A program made the translations under genes and the position numbers. From contig NZ_JH621248.1 of NCBI RefSeq assembly GCF_000255455.1, forward strand, positions 50,995 to 114,994: DNA of 64,000 nucleotides. The letters are read 5' to 3'. The notes under the pieces are model-generated. The model was not told the origin of the DNA. It ran no database searches and saw nothing but the letters and a program-made list of their open reading frames with translations. This stretch comes from Aquimarina agarilytica ZC1. GTDB taxonomy: Bacteria; Bacteroidota; Bacteroidia; Flavobacteriales; Flavobacteriaceae. Positions 9,731-18,678 of the stretch are shown here, in pieces (the stretch's first letter is position 1; each line of letters starts with the position of its first letter).

Positions 9731-9893
9731 CGGATAATGCGTTAGCACTTCGTTATAAGTTTATATATAAACACTAGTGTTTTCTTAATTTTAGTATAAC
9801 ACCTACCGCTATTACTAAATTAAAAACACGGTTTACAATAGTAGTTGCAATAGACTATAAAAAGAGTAGATTTTTTAATGCATAATTCGGGTT
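9731..9893 (-). repeat. Intergenic repeat element, copy A (inverted relative to copy B)
   Basis: Read on the minus strand, this begins with a 26-base block (ATTATGCATTAAAAAATCT at its core) that matches copy B at 55598-55623 with a single mismatch. It continues with a matching middle (TTAAGAAAACACT versus CCAAGAAAACACT) and ends with CGAAGTGCTAACGCATTATCCG, matching TGAAGTGCTAATACATAATCTG of copy B. Total length is nearly the same (163 versus 167 bases). No coding frame is preserved. It looks like a MITE, an insertion-sequence remnant or a repeated regulatory element. Confidence 0.65.
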
Positions 9894-9931
9894 TAAAATT
9901 CAACACATCCATTGTTAAAACTTAAAAAATT

Positions 9932-11590
9932 ATGAAAAAACTAGGTAAAATTTTATGGCTAAGCATCATTGCAACACTGGCAATAGTAAGTTGCAAAAAA
10001 GATGATGAGACCACAGCTTCCAATGACAATAAAGCATTATTCGCCAAAGTGGAGGAGGCTTTAGGTGGTAAAGCGAACCTATCAAGTGCATTAACTATAA
10101 CTTACAAATCTACTGGAGAAGCTTTTGAATTTCAAGAGGATCCAGAACCTGTTAATGGCAAAGTTGCTGATTTTGACTACAGCTTAATTTATAACTTAAA
10201 TGGAACACAATCCAAACAAAGTTGGAATGTAAATGCCGACTATGCCTTTGCTACAGATTTTAGTTTTGTAGAGACTATTGACCATACCAAAGGAAAATCT
10301 GAAGGTACAACAGGCACATTTTCTGCAAACTTTAGTGGTTTTGGTGTCACTGGCGATCCTATGTTTTCAACAAAATTAGCCGCACGCCAAAAAACCTTAC
10401 TCATGTCATCACCTATAGCTATTACTAAAATGATTGCTAAGGGAGCTATACAAAGTACAAAAGCTGGAATAATAAATGTTAACTTTAATACATCTCCTTT
10501 AGGTTTTGGAAGTGATACTCCAGATATTCAACTTGTAATTGATACGGATACTAATTTACCTATTAAATCACAAGTGCTCGAAAATGATCCTTTGTTGGGT
10601 GATGTAGTATACGAAGTGGTTTATGAAAAATGGGAAACTAGTAATGATTTAAAATACCCTACTCGCTTAACACATATACTTGATGGTAATATCATTAGAA
10701 AAGAATCCATTTCTGAGGTCAAAATCAATCCCGAAATTGAAAATACAGAATTAACACTTACCAATGAAGAAGCTTTTAGCTATAATGCCAACGAAGCAAA
10801 ATTTGGACACCTATCCTCTCAATTTCATTTTAGAACATTACTACAAACTTTTCCTATTGATTTTCCTGTGGAAATTGTAACACAATCATCACCATTAGCC
10901 TTAGCATCTGAATTAGTTGCTAATGATAACAATGTCTATCGTGTTTCGGGTGATTTTCAATCGCATTACACCTATGCATTTAAAATTGATGGCGGTTTAT
11001 TACTTTATGATTCCCCTATTAATGATCGTAGATCAAAAGTGGTACTTGATAAAATAAGGCAAGATTTTAGTACCGATCCTATTACATATGTGGTACACTC
11101 GCACAATCACTTTGATCACACTGGTGGCCTTAGGGGTAGTTTAGCCGAAGGAGGTGACCTCATAGTTGGACAAGGTTCAAAATCATTTATTGAAAACGTA
11201 TTACAACGCCCTAGTACCGTGCTGCCAAATCCCATTGCAAATACACCTATAAATGTTACCGGAGTAACAGATGTAATGACTATTGGAACTGGTGATGAAA
11301 AAGTAGCATTATATACTATTTCAACCTTACATGCCGAAGAGGATGATTACATAGTGTTATACAAACCAGCGACCAAAACCATTTACTTTAATGATTTATA
11401 TAATCCTGGTTTTATTAATGTGTTTGATACTTTTAAAACCGAAGACCAACAGCGAATGATTGCACTTGCAAAAGATATCGTGAATTTTGTGGATGATAAA
11501 AACTTAGCTGTTACTACTTTTCATTGCTCGCATGGGTTTACCACCCTAGACTTTGATTTTAAAACTATTAGGGATATCTCTCAAAAATAG
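9932..11590 (+). CDS. Metallo-beta-lactamase-fold hydrolase lipoprotein
   Basis: A 552-residue predicted lipoprotein (lipobox Cys21, followed by KKDDE, an acidic stretch like known surface-export signals of Bacteroidota lipoproteins). Residues about 30-290 are a beta-rich domain of unknown role. Residues about 330-550 are an MBL-fold hydrolase. The metal-binding HxHxDH motif is at residues 391-396 within HSHNHFDH. Further likely ligands are the His in STLHAEED, the Asp in YFNDLYNPG, and the His residues in the final TFHCSHGF. Substrates of this superfamily are very diverse, so none is proposed. It is a single-gene unit followed by a long perfect hairpin. Confidence 0.85.
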   Translation: MKKLGKILWLSIIATLAIVSCKKDDETTASNDNKALFAKVEEALGGKANLSSALTITYKSTGEAFEFQEDPEPVNGKVADFDYSLIYNLNGTQSKQSWNVNADYAFATDFSFVETIDHTKGKSEGTTGTFSANFSGFGVTGDPMFSTKLAARQKTLLMSSPIAITKMIAKGAIQSTKAGIINVNFNTSPLGFGSDTPDIQLVIDTDTNLPIKSQVLENDPLLGDVVYEVVYEKWETSNDLKYPTRLTHILDGNIIRKESISEVKINPEIENTELTLTNEEAFSYNANEAKFGHLSSQFHFRTLLQTFPIDFPVEIVTQSSPLALASELVANDNNVYRVSGDFQSHYTYAFKIDGGLLLYDSPINDRRSKVVLDKIRQDFSTDPITYVVHSHNHFDHTGGLRGSLAEGGDLIVGQGSKSFIENVLQRPSTVLPNPIANTPINVTGVTDVMTIGTGDEKVALYTISTLHAEEDDYIVLYKPATKTIYFNDLYNPGFINVFDTFKTEDQQRMIALAKDIVNFVDDKNLAVTTFHCSHGFTTLDFDFKTIRDISQK

Positions 11591-11596
11591 TTTTCA

Positions 11597-11649
11597 TTTT
11601 AGTTTAACCTACTTTATAACCTAAAAAAATAAAGTAGGTTAAACTAAAA
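11597..11649. repeat. Perfect 21-bp inverted repeat (terminator-like hairpin)
   Basis: TTTTAGTTTAACCTACTTTAT pairs without mismatch with its reverse complement across an 11-base A-rich loop. It sits 6 bases after the MBL-gene stop and about 40 bases upstream of the promoter of the small ORF. No T-run follows on either strand, so it could be a terminator variant, a binding site or an mRNA-stabilising structure. Confidence 0.7.
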
Positions 11650-11690
11650 CACCACAAAAATTATCATATTATTATTTAAAGCGAATTTAA

Positions 11691-11722
11691 TTGTCAATTA
11701 TAAAATTTTGGCTTTATATTTG
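11691..11722 (+). promoter_or_regulatory. Consensus Bacteroidota promoter upstream of a small ORF
   Basis: TTG at 11691-11693, a 21-base spacer, then TATATTTG at 11715-11722, an exact TAnnTTTG match. Transcription would start near 11729, about 40 bases before the small ORF. This is one of the clearest promoters in the window. Confidence 0.65.
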
Positions 11723-11769
11723 CGGTATATTTTAATTATATAACAATATATAATTCTAAATCGAATAGT

Positions 11770-11898
11770 ATGTTAAAGCAAATTATACATATCGGATCGG
11801 ACTATGTTCGAAACCAATGTTCATTAAGTAATGTGTACTTACATGGGGTTTGCTTTGTATCGTCTAGCTCAGGACGTAAAACAGGAGGATCAAAGTAA
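11770..11898 (+). CDS. Small 42-residue ORF behind a consensus promoter, convergent with the TIR gene
   Basis: An open frame beginning MLKQIIHIGSDYVRNQCSL and ending in a Ser/Gly/Lys-rich tail (SSSSGRKTGGSK). It is too short for routine gene finding. It follows an exact promoter by about 48 bases and stops 16 bases before the end of the TIR gene on the opposite strand. It has two cysteines (residues 17 and 28) and a basic C-terminus. I recognise no family. Alternatives are a small regulatory RNA whose body happens to contain an open frame, or a transcript that acts antisense to the 3' end of the TIR mRNA. Coding status is uncertain; the promoter is the main support. Confidence 0.4.
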   Translation: MLKQIIHIGSDYVRNQCSLSNVYLHGVCFVSSSSGRKTGGSK

Positions 11899-11914
11899 AT
11901 CTCAAAACAGTACA

Positions 11915-12649
11915 TTAATTATTTGTAATGTAACTTGAGCATACTTTTATTCCTTTTGCACTTAAAAAATAACACACCCCACTAATTTCTTTCTCTTTTA
12001 GTAGCATTTCTTCAGTAATTAATTCTTGAATTATTTGCACTAGAATTTTTCGTTTTTCAATAGCTAATTCTTTTTGCATATTCGAAATAGTCATTTTTTG
12101 AGGGTTTTTGTACAGTAGCTTAACTACACGCACTTTAAAAAATGCTAACTCTAAATTGGTAATTAGTTTTTTTGGCTTCTTTTTTAGTTGTGATGGGCTT
12201 ATTTGAGTAATCAATCCTTTTTTAATTTCCTGAGTTACTTTCATGTAAAAAGCATCTCGAGCAGCCGTATCCATTTCAATTACAGGCTGATTTGGCGGAT
12301 TTAAACTTTGCAACTTAGCTATAGCATCAATATCAGAAAACATACAATGACTTAGTATTACGGAAAATATTTTAGCTCCTTTATTTTCGGCTATTTCGAG
12401 TAATGCAGGCAACTCCTCGCTATTTATAAAATCCGAGGCTATAAAATTAGCACTTACCAATAATACTGCAATACTTGTTTTTTCAATAGCCTCATAGATT
12501 TCGTTACGCCAATCATCTCCTGCCCGAATTTTAGAATCTTCCCAAATTTCAAATTTATACTCACGTTCTAAATAACTTAAATGGACCCGCAATTCATCCA
12601 AAAAATGACTATCTTTTTTACTGTAACTTATAAAAACTTGATTCCCCAT
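11915..12649 (-). CDS. TIR-domain protein with C-terminal winged-helix-like region
   Basis: A 244-residue protein. Residues 1-150 are a TIR domain: the start QVFISYSKKD, the IWEDSKIRAGDDW segment, and VLLVSANFIASDFINSEELPALLE, in which Glu78/Glu79 match the position of the catalytic glutamate of NAD-cleaving TIR domains. Residues about 165-244 look like a winged helix-turn-helix (LAFFKVRVVKLLYKNPQ, ISNMQKELAIEKRKILVQIIQELI, then a short beta wing). Bacterial TIR domains commonly consume NAD+ or make cyclic ADP-ribose-type signals in anti-phage defence. This gene lies 3 bases after the giant CHAT/hydrolase gene, so the two form an operon and probably one system. Whether the tail binds DNA or protein is unknown. 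Confidence 0.85.
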   Translation of the reverse strand: MGNQVFISYSKKDSHFLDELRVHLSYLEREYKFEIWEDSKIRAGDDWRNEIYEAIEKTSIAVLLVSANFIASDFINSEELPALLEIAENKGAKIFSVILSHCMFSDIDAIAKLQSLNPPNQPVIEMDTAARDAFYMKVTQEIKKGLITQISPSQLKKKPKKLITNLELAFFKVRVVKLLYKNPQKMTISNMQKELAIEKRKILVQIIQELITEEMLLKEKEISGVCYFLSAKGIKVCSSYITNN

Positions 12650-12652
12650 TTT

Positions 12653-15600
12653 TTAAACTTTACTAATTAACACCTGAGTTAATTTTTTCTTTAAAAAAAC
12701 ATACGAATCTACAGTAGCCTCAATATGTTTCCTTTTTGCCGCCGATAAGTTGAATTTTAATCTACGTTGTAACATTATAATTAAAAAATCGAGGTGTCCA
12801 ATAGTATTTTCAGCCTTTCGTACAGATCCTCCTTTGGCCCAATTCATATCATAAGTGGCAATCAGTTTATCCAAACAAGCCTTGCGTTTTTCGGCACTAC
12901 TTATACTTAATAGCTTATAAATTTCAATAGCAGCGGGAAATATTTGATACCAAAAAGAACGTGAAATACGAGGTCCGTTTTCAAATTCCGTTTCTAATTG
13001 CTGTATTCTTTCTTCCGCTTTAGCTAGCTCTTTTTTTCTATTTCCATCATACAATTTATACATTACCTCTAAGGTAGCCCAGTTTAACACGGCATAATAA
13101 TCTTGCTGTTGTGCAATAACAAAAAGGCTCGCTTTATGGTAAGATGCTATTGATTTCAACAAACATTCCTTTATAAAATCGAACTCATTACTCCCTGTAA
13201 AATCTCCTTTCCCATTTTTTAATAAAGCATCTATATCAACACCGACCATACATTTTCGTTTAAAATGCCCTCCTAGCACCCCAAAACGCCTACTGTTTTC
13301 GCCTAAACTAATTAGGTTATCAATAATTTTTTCAGAATTCAGGATGCTAACAACAGCCTGCTTTTTTTGTGCCTGAGTCAATTGCTCTGGTTTATCCAAT
13401 TGTTTTACCGAAATTTTTGTTTGAATATTTGCCATCCGAAGCATACTTTCTAAGCTGGTATTCCCATCAATAAGATCGCCGAGTTTATCAAAATATATCA
13501 AGGCATTTTCGTATAAGTTTAATTCGTAATAACAATTGGCAATAGCTTCTACTATTTTAGATTTACCTAGCCACTTTTGAGGAATCTGACTAATAATAGC
13601 ACTCAATTGCTCACTTAAATTTTTTCGATCTCTGCTCGAAGCCGGTTCCGTTTGACTAGTTAAATTATTAATTTCAACAATTACCTCCACAGGATCAACA
13701 AAAGTCATTTTTTCCTTTTTATTCACGCGTTGCGTATCAGTGAGCCTATAAAACGGATCGCCATAACATTGATAAGCCGCCCAAGTATTACTTGATGGAT
13801 AGGTGTCGTAGGTTGATAAACGCGCATTTTGAACGGCTTCTCCAAAGGTTTCTCCCGACAAAAGTGAATGGTACAATACCTCTGCAAAATGTTTAGCAGC
13901 TCCATCATCAACGGCCCAACCCGCAGCCACAACAGCCTTTACTCCTTTTTGTATAAACTGTGTCCCTACATTTGCCGCGAGCTTGTTGAACTCCTGTGTT
14001 ATTTCTTCTGTTTTTCCCAAATAACAACAATTTATAAAGGCAAATTCAGGTGTTTTGGGTAAGGCATCAATTTCTACTGCAGTAATTAAAATCCCATTAT
14101 CTAATACCACGCCTGTTTCCGCAGGTACTTTCCCTATAACTCCATGACCAGCAAAATGAATAATCTTATAATTATTCCCTCCTAAAAGTTTATTAATAAT
14201 AGCCACTCCATCCTCATTTATTGATTTGTTTACCTCAAAGGAATGGGTTTGAAAAATTTCAGAAACGCTATGCGCCTCATCCTCGGCTCCAGGTAAAAAT
14301 GAAATCGGATTTTTGGGGTTACCTACTACTAAAATAGAATTTTCGACAACGGCATTTATGGAGGAGTAATTTTTAGTGACCAATTGCCTAATAAAACCTA
14401 TTTGGGTCACCAATGGTTTATTGCTTTTAGAGTTGGGTAAATGCAAAATTTCCCAAGGGTATTGTGCCGAATTCTCATCTAAAATGAATAAGATATTCTT
14501 ATTATCGGTTGTATAATCTCTAAAATTATTAGGGATCAATAAATTAAATAAGGTCCGTGCTTTTTCTTCATTCCATTCGTTATGTTGCACCGAAGCCGAA
14601 ATTAATTTATCAATTAAAATACGCTGAGTAGGTTTAATTTCTTCTTCGGCTCTAGCCTTATCTGTTAAGGAAACAAACTTTAAAGGAGCATTAGTGCAGC
14701 CGGTTTCATTATCCACGCCACCTCGTTTAGCCCCTTCAACTTTAATACGGTGCCACCACACCGAAGATTGATCTCCTGGAATTCGCTTTCGCCTTCCCGA
14801 AACTTTTTTTACATAAGGATCGCTAATATGTATTACCTCTTCAAAAGAAGGTTCTTTTCTTATTTTATGTAATTCATGCATGGCGTGAATAGCACGATCC
14901 TCATAAATTTCCATAAATTCAATATCATTTATAATTTGAACTTCGGGGTCATTCATGGCTAACAATTTTTTATTAGCAAAAACGATTCCTCGTAATATGG
15001 CACGCATAGAGTTTCTAATCGGTAATCCACTATAATCACTACCTATAAGTAATACACTAATACCTATCCCAAAAATTTCATTAGGATTTTTACAATTCCT
15101 ATTAGCATGCGTAACGGCATAGTCCAACATGGCATTGGTAATACTCTTTGTCAAATTCCCTTCATTTAATACACCATACTCTCCCAAACCAATGACTACA
15201 GCTCCTTGGAATAAGGTGGGTAAATCATTAAACATCACCAATGATGTTTCCAAGGGTCCTGGGTATACATTTACTTCTTTATTTTTCGAAAGGCGGTAAT
15301 TCATATAATAATCCACCACACTTTCGGCACTTACAATAGGATCATTTATATGATGCCCTACTGCTACAGGGTGTTTCGCATTCCCTAAATCGCCATGACA
15401 TATGGTTACATTAATCATCGCATCGGGCTCTTCAACATCTGGAAAATGGTCGATCCCCATTATCGTTTTTTCTAATGCCTCTTGGTTAGACAGGAGTAAC
15501 AATGGTTCATCCTCTGGCATGGGTATTTCGTCCACTTCACCACGTACAAGAATCGGACTTTTAGAAAGTAAATTTGTAGAGCCCTTTTCCAGCAATTCCA

Positions 15601-18040
15601 TCAATGCAGGGAAATGTTTTTTATCATCACATAATTTCCCATGAGTAGTATTCATATACCATGTACTATCTTGCAAGGCATCGGGTATACCTGTTTGCCA
15701 AGTAACACTACCATCACCACGGGTGGTGCCAATAAGCTGTGCTTTTCCATTTTCAAAATTCAATTTACTTGGCGTAAGGCGCTCTTTTCCGGCTACATAA
15801 ACTAAGGCTTCACCCGCTATTGGTTTTTGCTTAAACAGCTCATATACTTTACTTGCCTTTGATAGTAATTCCTTTGGAGGTTTAACAAAATCTTTTTCGG
15901 TTTTGAGTAATGTATCCCATATCTCTTGATCAAAATAGGCATGTTCTGCATCGGTAGGTAACAATTCTAACAAACCTTGAAACTCTTTGATAATTTGAAG
16001 CACTTCCTTAGCAGAGTTTTTTAAGTCCATGTAATGAAGAATTTTAAATGGCTTATTTTTCTTCATAAATAGCGAAGGAATCATATGAGATCCTTTTAAT
16101 GGCGAACCTAAAAATAACACGCGTGCCCCATTACGCGACACCATTTGCTGCCACAACTCATGATACTCGGGCAAACTATACATGGCATGTACCACCAAAC
16201 CGCCCATAGAATGCGCTATGATTCGAATAGGCTGCGTGGTTTCTTGCAAACGATTGGTGATATCGGCTGCCAATTTGTGCGCTGCTTCAATAATCGATTT
16301 TCGCCAATCGTAAGGAAAAGGGATCACATTATTTTTTTCTTGTAGCTCTTTTAACAGACTTTTATAGGCTGAACCCATTAAGCCATAAGCTTCTATATCA
16401 GTAGCATTATTTTTTATTCGCGACAAGCCACCTACTACTAAACGCAAAGGGTTTACCCAAATACGATCGCCTTCGGCTTTTAATTTACTTCCCATAATAC
16501 CCGGCACTACATATACTATGGGTTTGTTATTGGCAAAACGTGTTTCATTCGAAACCGCATCCAAAATACCCCGTACACCATCATTTTTAAATGCACTTAA
16601 GTTTTGCTGCGTTAATTTTTTAAAGGCTGTGGGGTTTCCTAGTAATGCCGAAGCGATATATCCTTGGGAGGATTTATTAAAAAAGTAATTAAAATGACTA
16701 ATATCCTTATTACTATTAAAGGTATAATACATTTTTGCTCGGGGTGCTCCTCCAAACATAGAGGCAGTGTTCACTACAAAATCATGCTGTGTTCTAAAAA
16801 ACACATCTGTTAACATTACAGATAAAGAATGTAACACCCCATGATATTTTACATCTCCCGAAATCACATATAATTCTGACGCTACAGTTAATGAGGCATT
16901 GTTAAGCACTCGAATCAAAGGAGAACTCGGCATCATAGATTCCAAGCCAGGCAATATTTTAATGTCTTCTTTTTTCTGAACAAAGGCCAACAGAAATGAC
17001 TTTATATAACCATACAAACTACTTGTTTGCAAGCCTGGTATTAATCCTATTAAATTCAACAACACTGTAAAATATTGATCCAGACGTTTGGATGCCAACG
17101 TGGTTCCCGAGGCTGGACAAGCCACTCGAACAAATTTACCTATAGTGAGTTGTTTACTTTTTAGTAATGCGTTTATACGTTGTGCATGCTTTAAATCGTC
17201 GGTTCTGCCTAAGGTTTCAAAAAAGTGCAACTCGGTAGCCGAAAAAGCTTCTTTGTCCGATGGAGTACAGCGTGCTAAAATTTCGCCAACCAAACCACCT
17301 CGCGAATGCGAAACAATGTCCAAAGTAGTATTTTGAGGTAAACTTTCTAATAAATGAACCACATTTTCAAGCGGACTTTTGGACAAGGTTTTATGTTCAT
17401 AGGTTAGGATCTGTTCTTTATATTTTCCCTTTAATTTAGTCCATGCTTGGGAAGCAACTCCCTGAGTAACTAAGCCTCCAAAACTGCCCGAAGTATTGGA
17501 TGCCGTACCATGTAAAAAAAGCAAAACAGGTTGATTTATTTCTAAATGAACTACAGGGCCTTCAATTAAATTGGGGTCATTGTAACAATGGAATAAACCT
17601 TCGTTAACAATTAACTTGGATTCAATTTTTTGGGTTATTGCCTTTGCAGATATGCTTGCTAATTGCTCATCAACAGAAATAATTTTCAAGCGTTTCAACA
17701 TATTTTTTAATACCCCTCTTGACTGTATTTCTTCGTCAATATAATTAGGTAGGCTTATCACATCAACACCTACTCCCTCATGTACACTTCTGGTTTTTCT
17801 ACCAGGGAATTCCTCGGCAATCTGATCGGCTGTCATTACCCGAATAAACCCATTTTCAAATTCCATTTCGACAACATCGTCCGAGCTTACTTCAATAATT
17901 TTTTCTAATGACTTGTTTCTGTTTAACGCTATGTCGTAGCTTCCTTTTATAGTAGTAGCTATATAATAATTCAAAGCTGTTTCGTTCGAAAATGCTACCT
18001 GTTCCGTTCCATGGAATGCTATTTTTTTTAATGTGGACAT
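12653..18040 (-). CDS. 1795-residue protein: two alpha/beta-hydrolase domains, CHAT protease domain, helical tail
   Basis: Domains in order. A short N-terminal region (1-165). An alpha/beta-hydrolase with oxyanion-type HGT at 177 and nucleophile Ser246 in SHSRGG. A second, LCAT-like hydrolase from about 508 (PGIMGSKL) with Ser611 in AHSMGG. An uncharacterised linker domain (about 870-1120, CHGDLGNAKHPVAVGHH and IGLGEYGVL). A CHAT caspase-like protease with catalytic His1299 in FAGHG and Cys1339 in INCCYLG. Last, a helical, possibly TPR-like, region from about 1440. CHAT proteases are known in bacterial immunity, such as TPR-CHAT/Craspase and gasdermin-activating systems. Fusion to two lipase-type hydrolases is unusual. 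No signal peptide is present, so it is cytoplasmic. It is the first gene of an operon with the TIR protein. Inference: a self-contained sensor/effector whose hydrolases may attack lipids once the CHAT domain acts. Confidence 0.87.
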   Translation of the reverse strand: MSTLKKIAFHGTEQVAFSNETALNYYIATTIKGSYDIALNRNKSLEKIIEVSSDDVVEMEFENGFIRVMTADQIAEEFPGRKTRSVHEGVGVDVISLPNYIDEEIQSRGVLKNMLKRLKIISVDEQLASISAKAITQKIESKLIVNEGLFHCYNDPNLIEGPVVHLEINQPVLLFLHGTASNTSGSFGGLVTQGVASQAWTKLKGKYKEQILTYEHKTLSKSPLENVVHLLESLPQNTTLDIVSHSRGGLVGEILARCTPSDKEAFSATELHFFETLGRTDDLKHAQRINALLKSKQLTIGKFVRVACPASGTTLASKRLDQYFTVLLNLIGLIPGLQTSSLYGYIKSFLLAFVQKKEDIKILPGLESMMPSSPLIRVLNNASLTVASELYVISGDVKYHGVLHSLSVMLTDVFFRTQHDFVVNTASMFGGAPRAKMYYTFNSNKDISHFNYFFNKSSQGYIASALLGNPTAFKKLTQQNLSAFKNDGVRGILDAVSNETRFANNKPIVYVVPGIMGSKLKAEGDRIWVNPLRLVVGGLSRIKNNATDIEAYGLMGSAYKSLLKELQEKNNVIPFPYDWRKSIIEAAHKLAADITNRLQETTQPIRIIAHSMGGLVVHAMYSLPEYHELWQQMVSRNGARVLFLGSPLKGSHMIPSLFMKKNKPFKILHYMDLKNSAKEVLQIIKEFQGLLELLPTDAEHAYFDQEIWDTLLKTEKDFVKPPKELLSKASKVYELFKQKPIAGEALVYVAGKERLTPSKLNFENGKAQLIGTTRGDGSVTWQTGIPDALQDSTWYMNTTHGKLCDDKKHFPALMELLEKGSTNLLSKSPILVRGEVDEIPMPEDEPLLLLSNQEALEKTIMGIDHFPDVEEPDAMINVTICHGDLGNAKHPVAVGHHINDPIVSAESVVDYYMNYRLSKNKEVNVYPGPLETSLVMFNDLPTLFQGAVVIGLGEYGVLNEGNLTKSITNAMLDYAVTHANRNCKNPNEIFGIGISVLLIGSDYSGLPIRNSMRAILRGIVFANKKLLAMNDPEVQIINDIEFMEIYEDRAIHAMHELHKIRKEPSFEEVIHISDPYVKKVSGRRKRIPGDQSSVWWHRIKVEGAKRGGVDNETGCTNAPLKFVSLTDKARAEEEIKPTQRILIDKLISASVQHNEWNEEKARTLFNLLIPNNFRDYTTDNKNILFILDENSAQYPWEILHLPNSKSNKPLVTQIGFIRQLVTKNYSSINAVVENSILVVGNPKNPISFLPGAEDEAHSVSEIFQTHSFEVNKSINEDGVAIINKLLGGNNYKIIHFAGHGVIGKVPAETGVVLDNGILITAVEIDALPKTPEFAFINCCYLGKTEEITQEFNKLAANVGTQFIQKGVKAVVAAGWAVDDGAAKHFAEVLYHSLLSGETFGEAVQNARLSTYDTYPSSNTWAAYQCYGDPFYRLTDTQRVNKKEKMTFVDPVEVIVEINNLTSQTEPASSRDRKNLSEQLSAIISQIPQKWLGKSKIVEAIANCYYELNLYENALIYFDKLGDLIDGNTSLESMLRMANIQTKISVKQLDKPEQLTQAQKKQAVVSILNSEKIIDNLISLGENSRRFGVLGGHFKRKCMVGVDIDALLKNGKGDFTGSNEFDFIKECLLKSIASYHKASLFVIAQQQDYYAVLNWATLEVMYKLYDGNRKKELAKAEERIQQLETEFENGPRISRSFWYQIFPAAIEIYKLLSISSAEKRKACLDKLIATYDMNWAKGGSVRKAENTIGHLDFLIIMLQRRLKFNLSAAKRKHIEATVDSYVFLKKKLTQVLISKV

Positions 18041-18678
18041 ATTTTATTGTGCTGTTTTTTAATACTAAAAATCATTCGAGTATCGGTTAATTACTACCTA
18101 CATTTTCTTTCAATTAAAATACAGGCATCAAATTACATACATAAAAATGCAATTATTATTTAATAATCCTCCACTGTTGAACTTTTTACAAACAAAATCA
18201 GGCTTAGCTCTCATTTTATAAACTTATTAAAAAAACAGGATCTATAAACATATAAAATACTAACTAATAACAATTTACATATTTCAAAGTAATGAAATTA
18301 TAAAAAATAATTAATCCCAGCTATCTCTAATCATTTTGCACGTTTATTCCTACCAAATAAAATACAAAAAACCGCTCAGCCCTTTGTTTATATAAAACTA
18401 ACTTATTAGTAAGTACCTTAAAAAAACTACTTATCATTTACATCTAAAAAAAAATTAAGCACCAGTTTAAAAATTTAGTAGTTTTAGATTAAGACAAACA
18501 CAGCTATTTTTTTACCCCCTAGTTTCTAAAATAGTCTTAATGGTACTAATATCTCTAAACGCTAAATCCACCTAGAGTTATTAGATAACAATTTTTCGAA
18601 AAAAAGTTTTTTTTCGAAGCAGGAAATGTATGTCCATTTTTAAAATGAATGTTAACCAAAATTGATAAAATTAAACCA
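18041..18678. other. Long AT-rich divergent intergenic region
   Basis: This 638-base gap separates the divergent CHAT/TIR operon and the fibre-type gene cluster, so it should hold promoters for both. I found no exact TAnnTTTG on either strand. The only clear structure is an inverted repeat at 18595-18618 (TTCGAAAAAAA / TTTTTTTCGAA), which could be an operator or a weak hairpin. No open frame or RNA gene is recognised. Confidence 0.5.

Noticed and set aside
9845..9874. Possible promoter TTG-N19-TAGATTTT before the MBL-fold gene
   Set aside because: The -7 part is off consensus and lies within the conserved end of the repeat element, so similarity to a promoter may be accidental.
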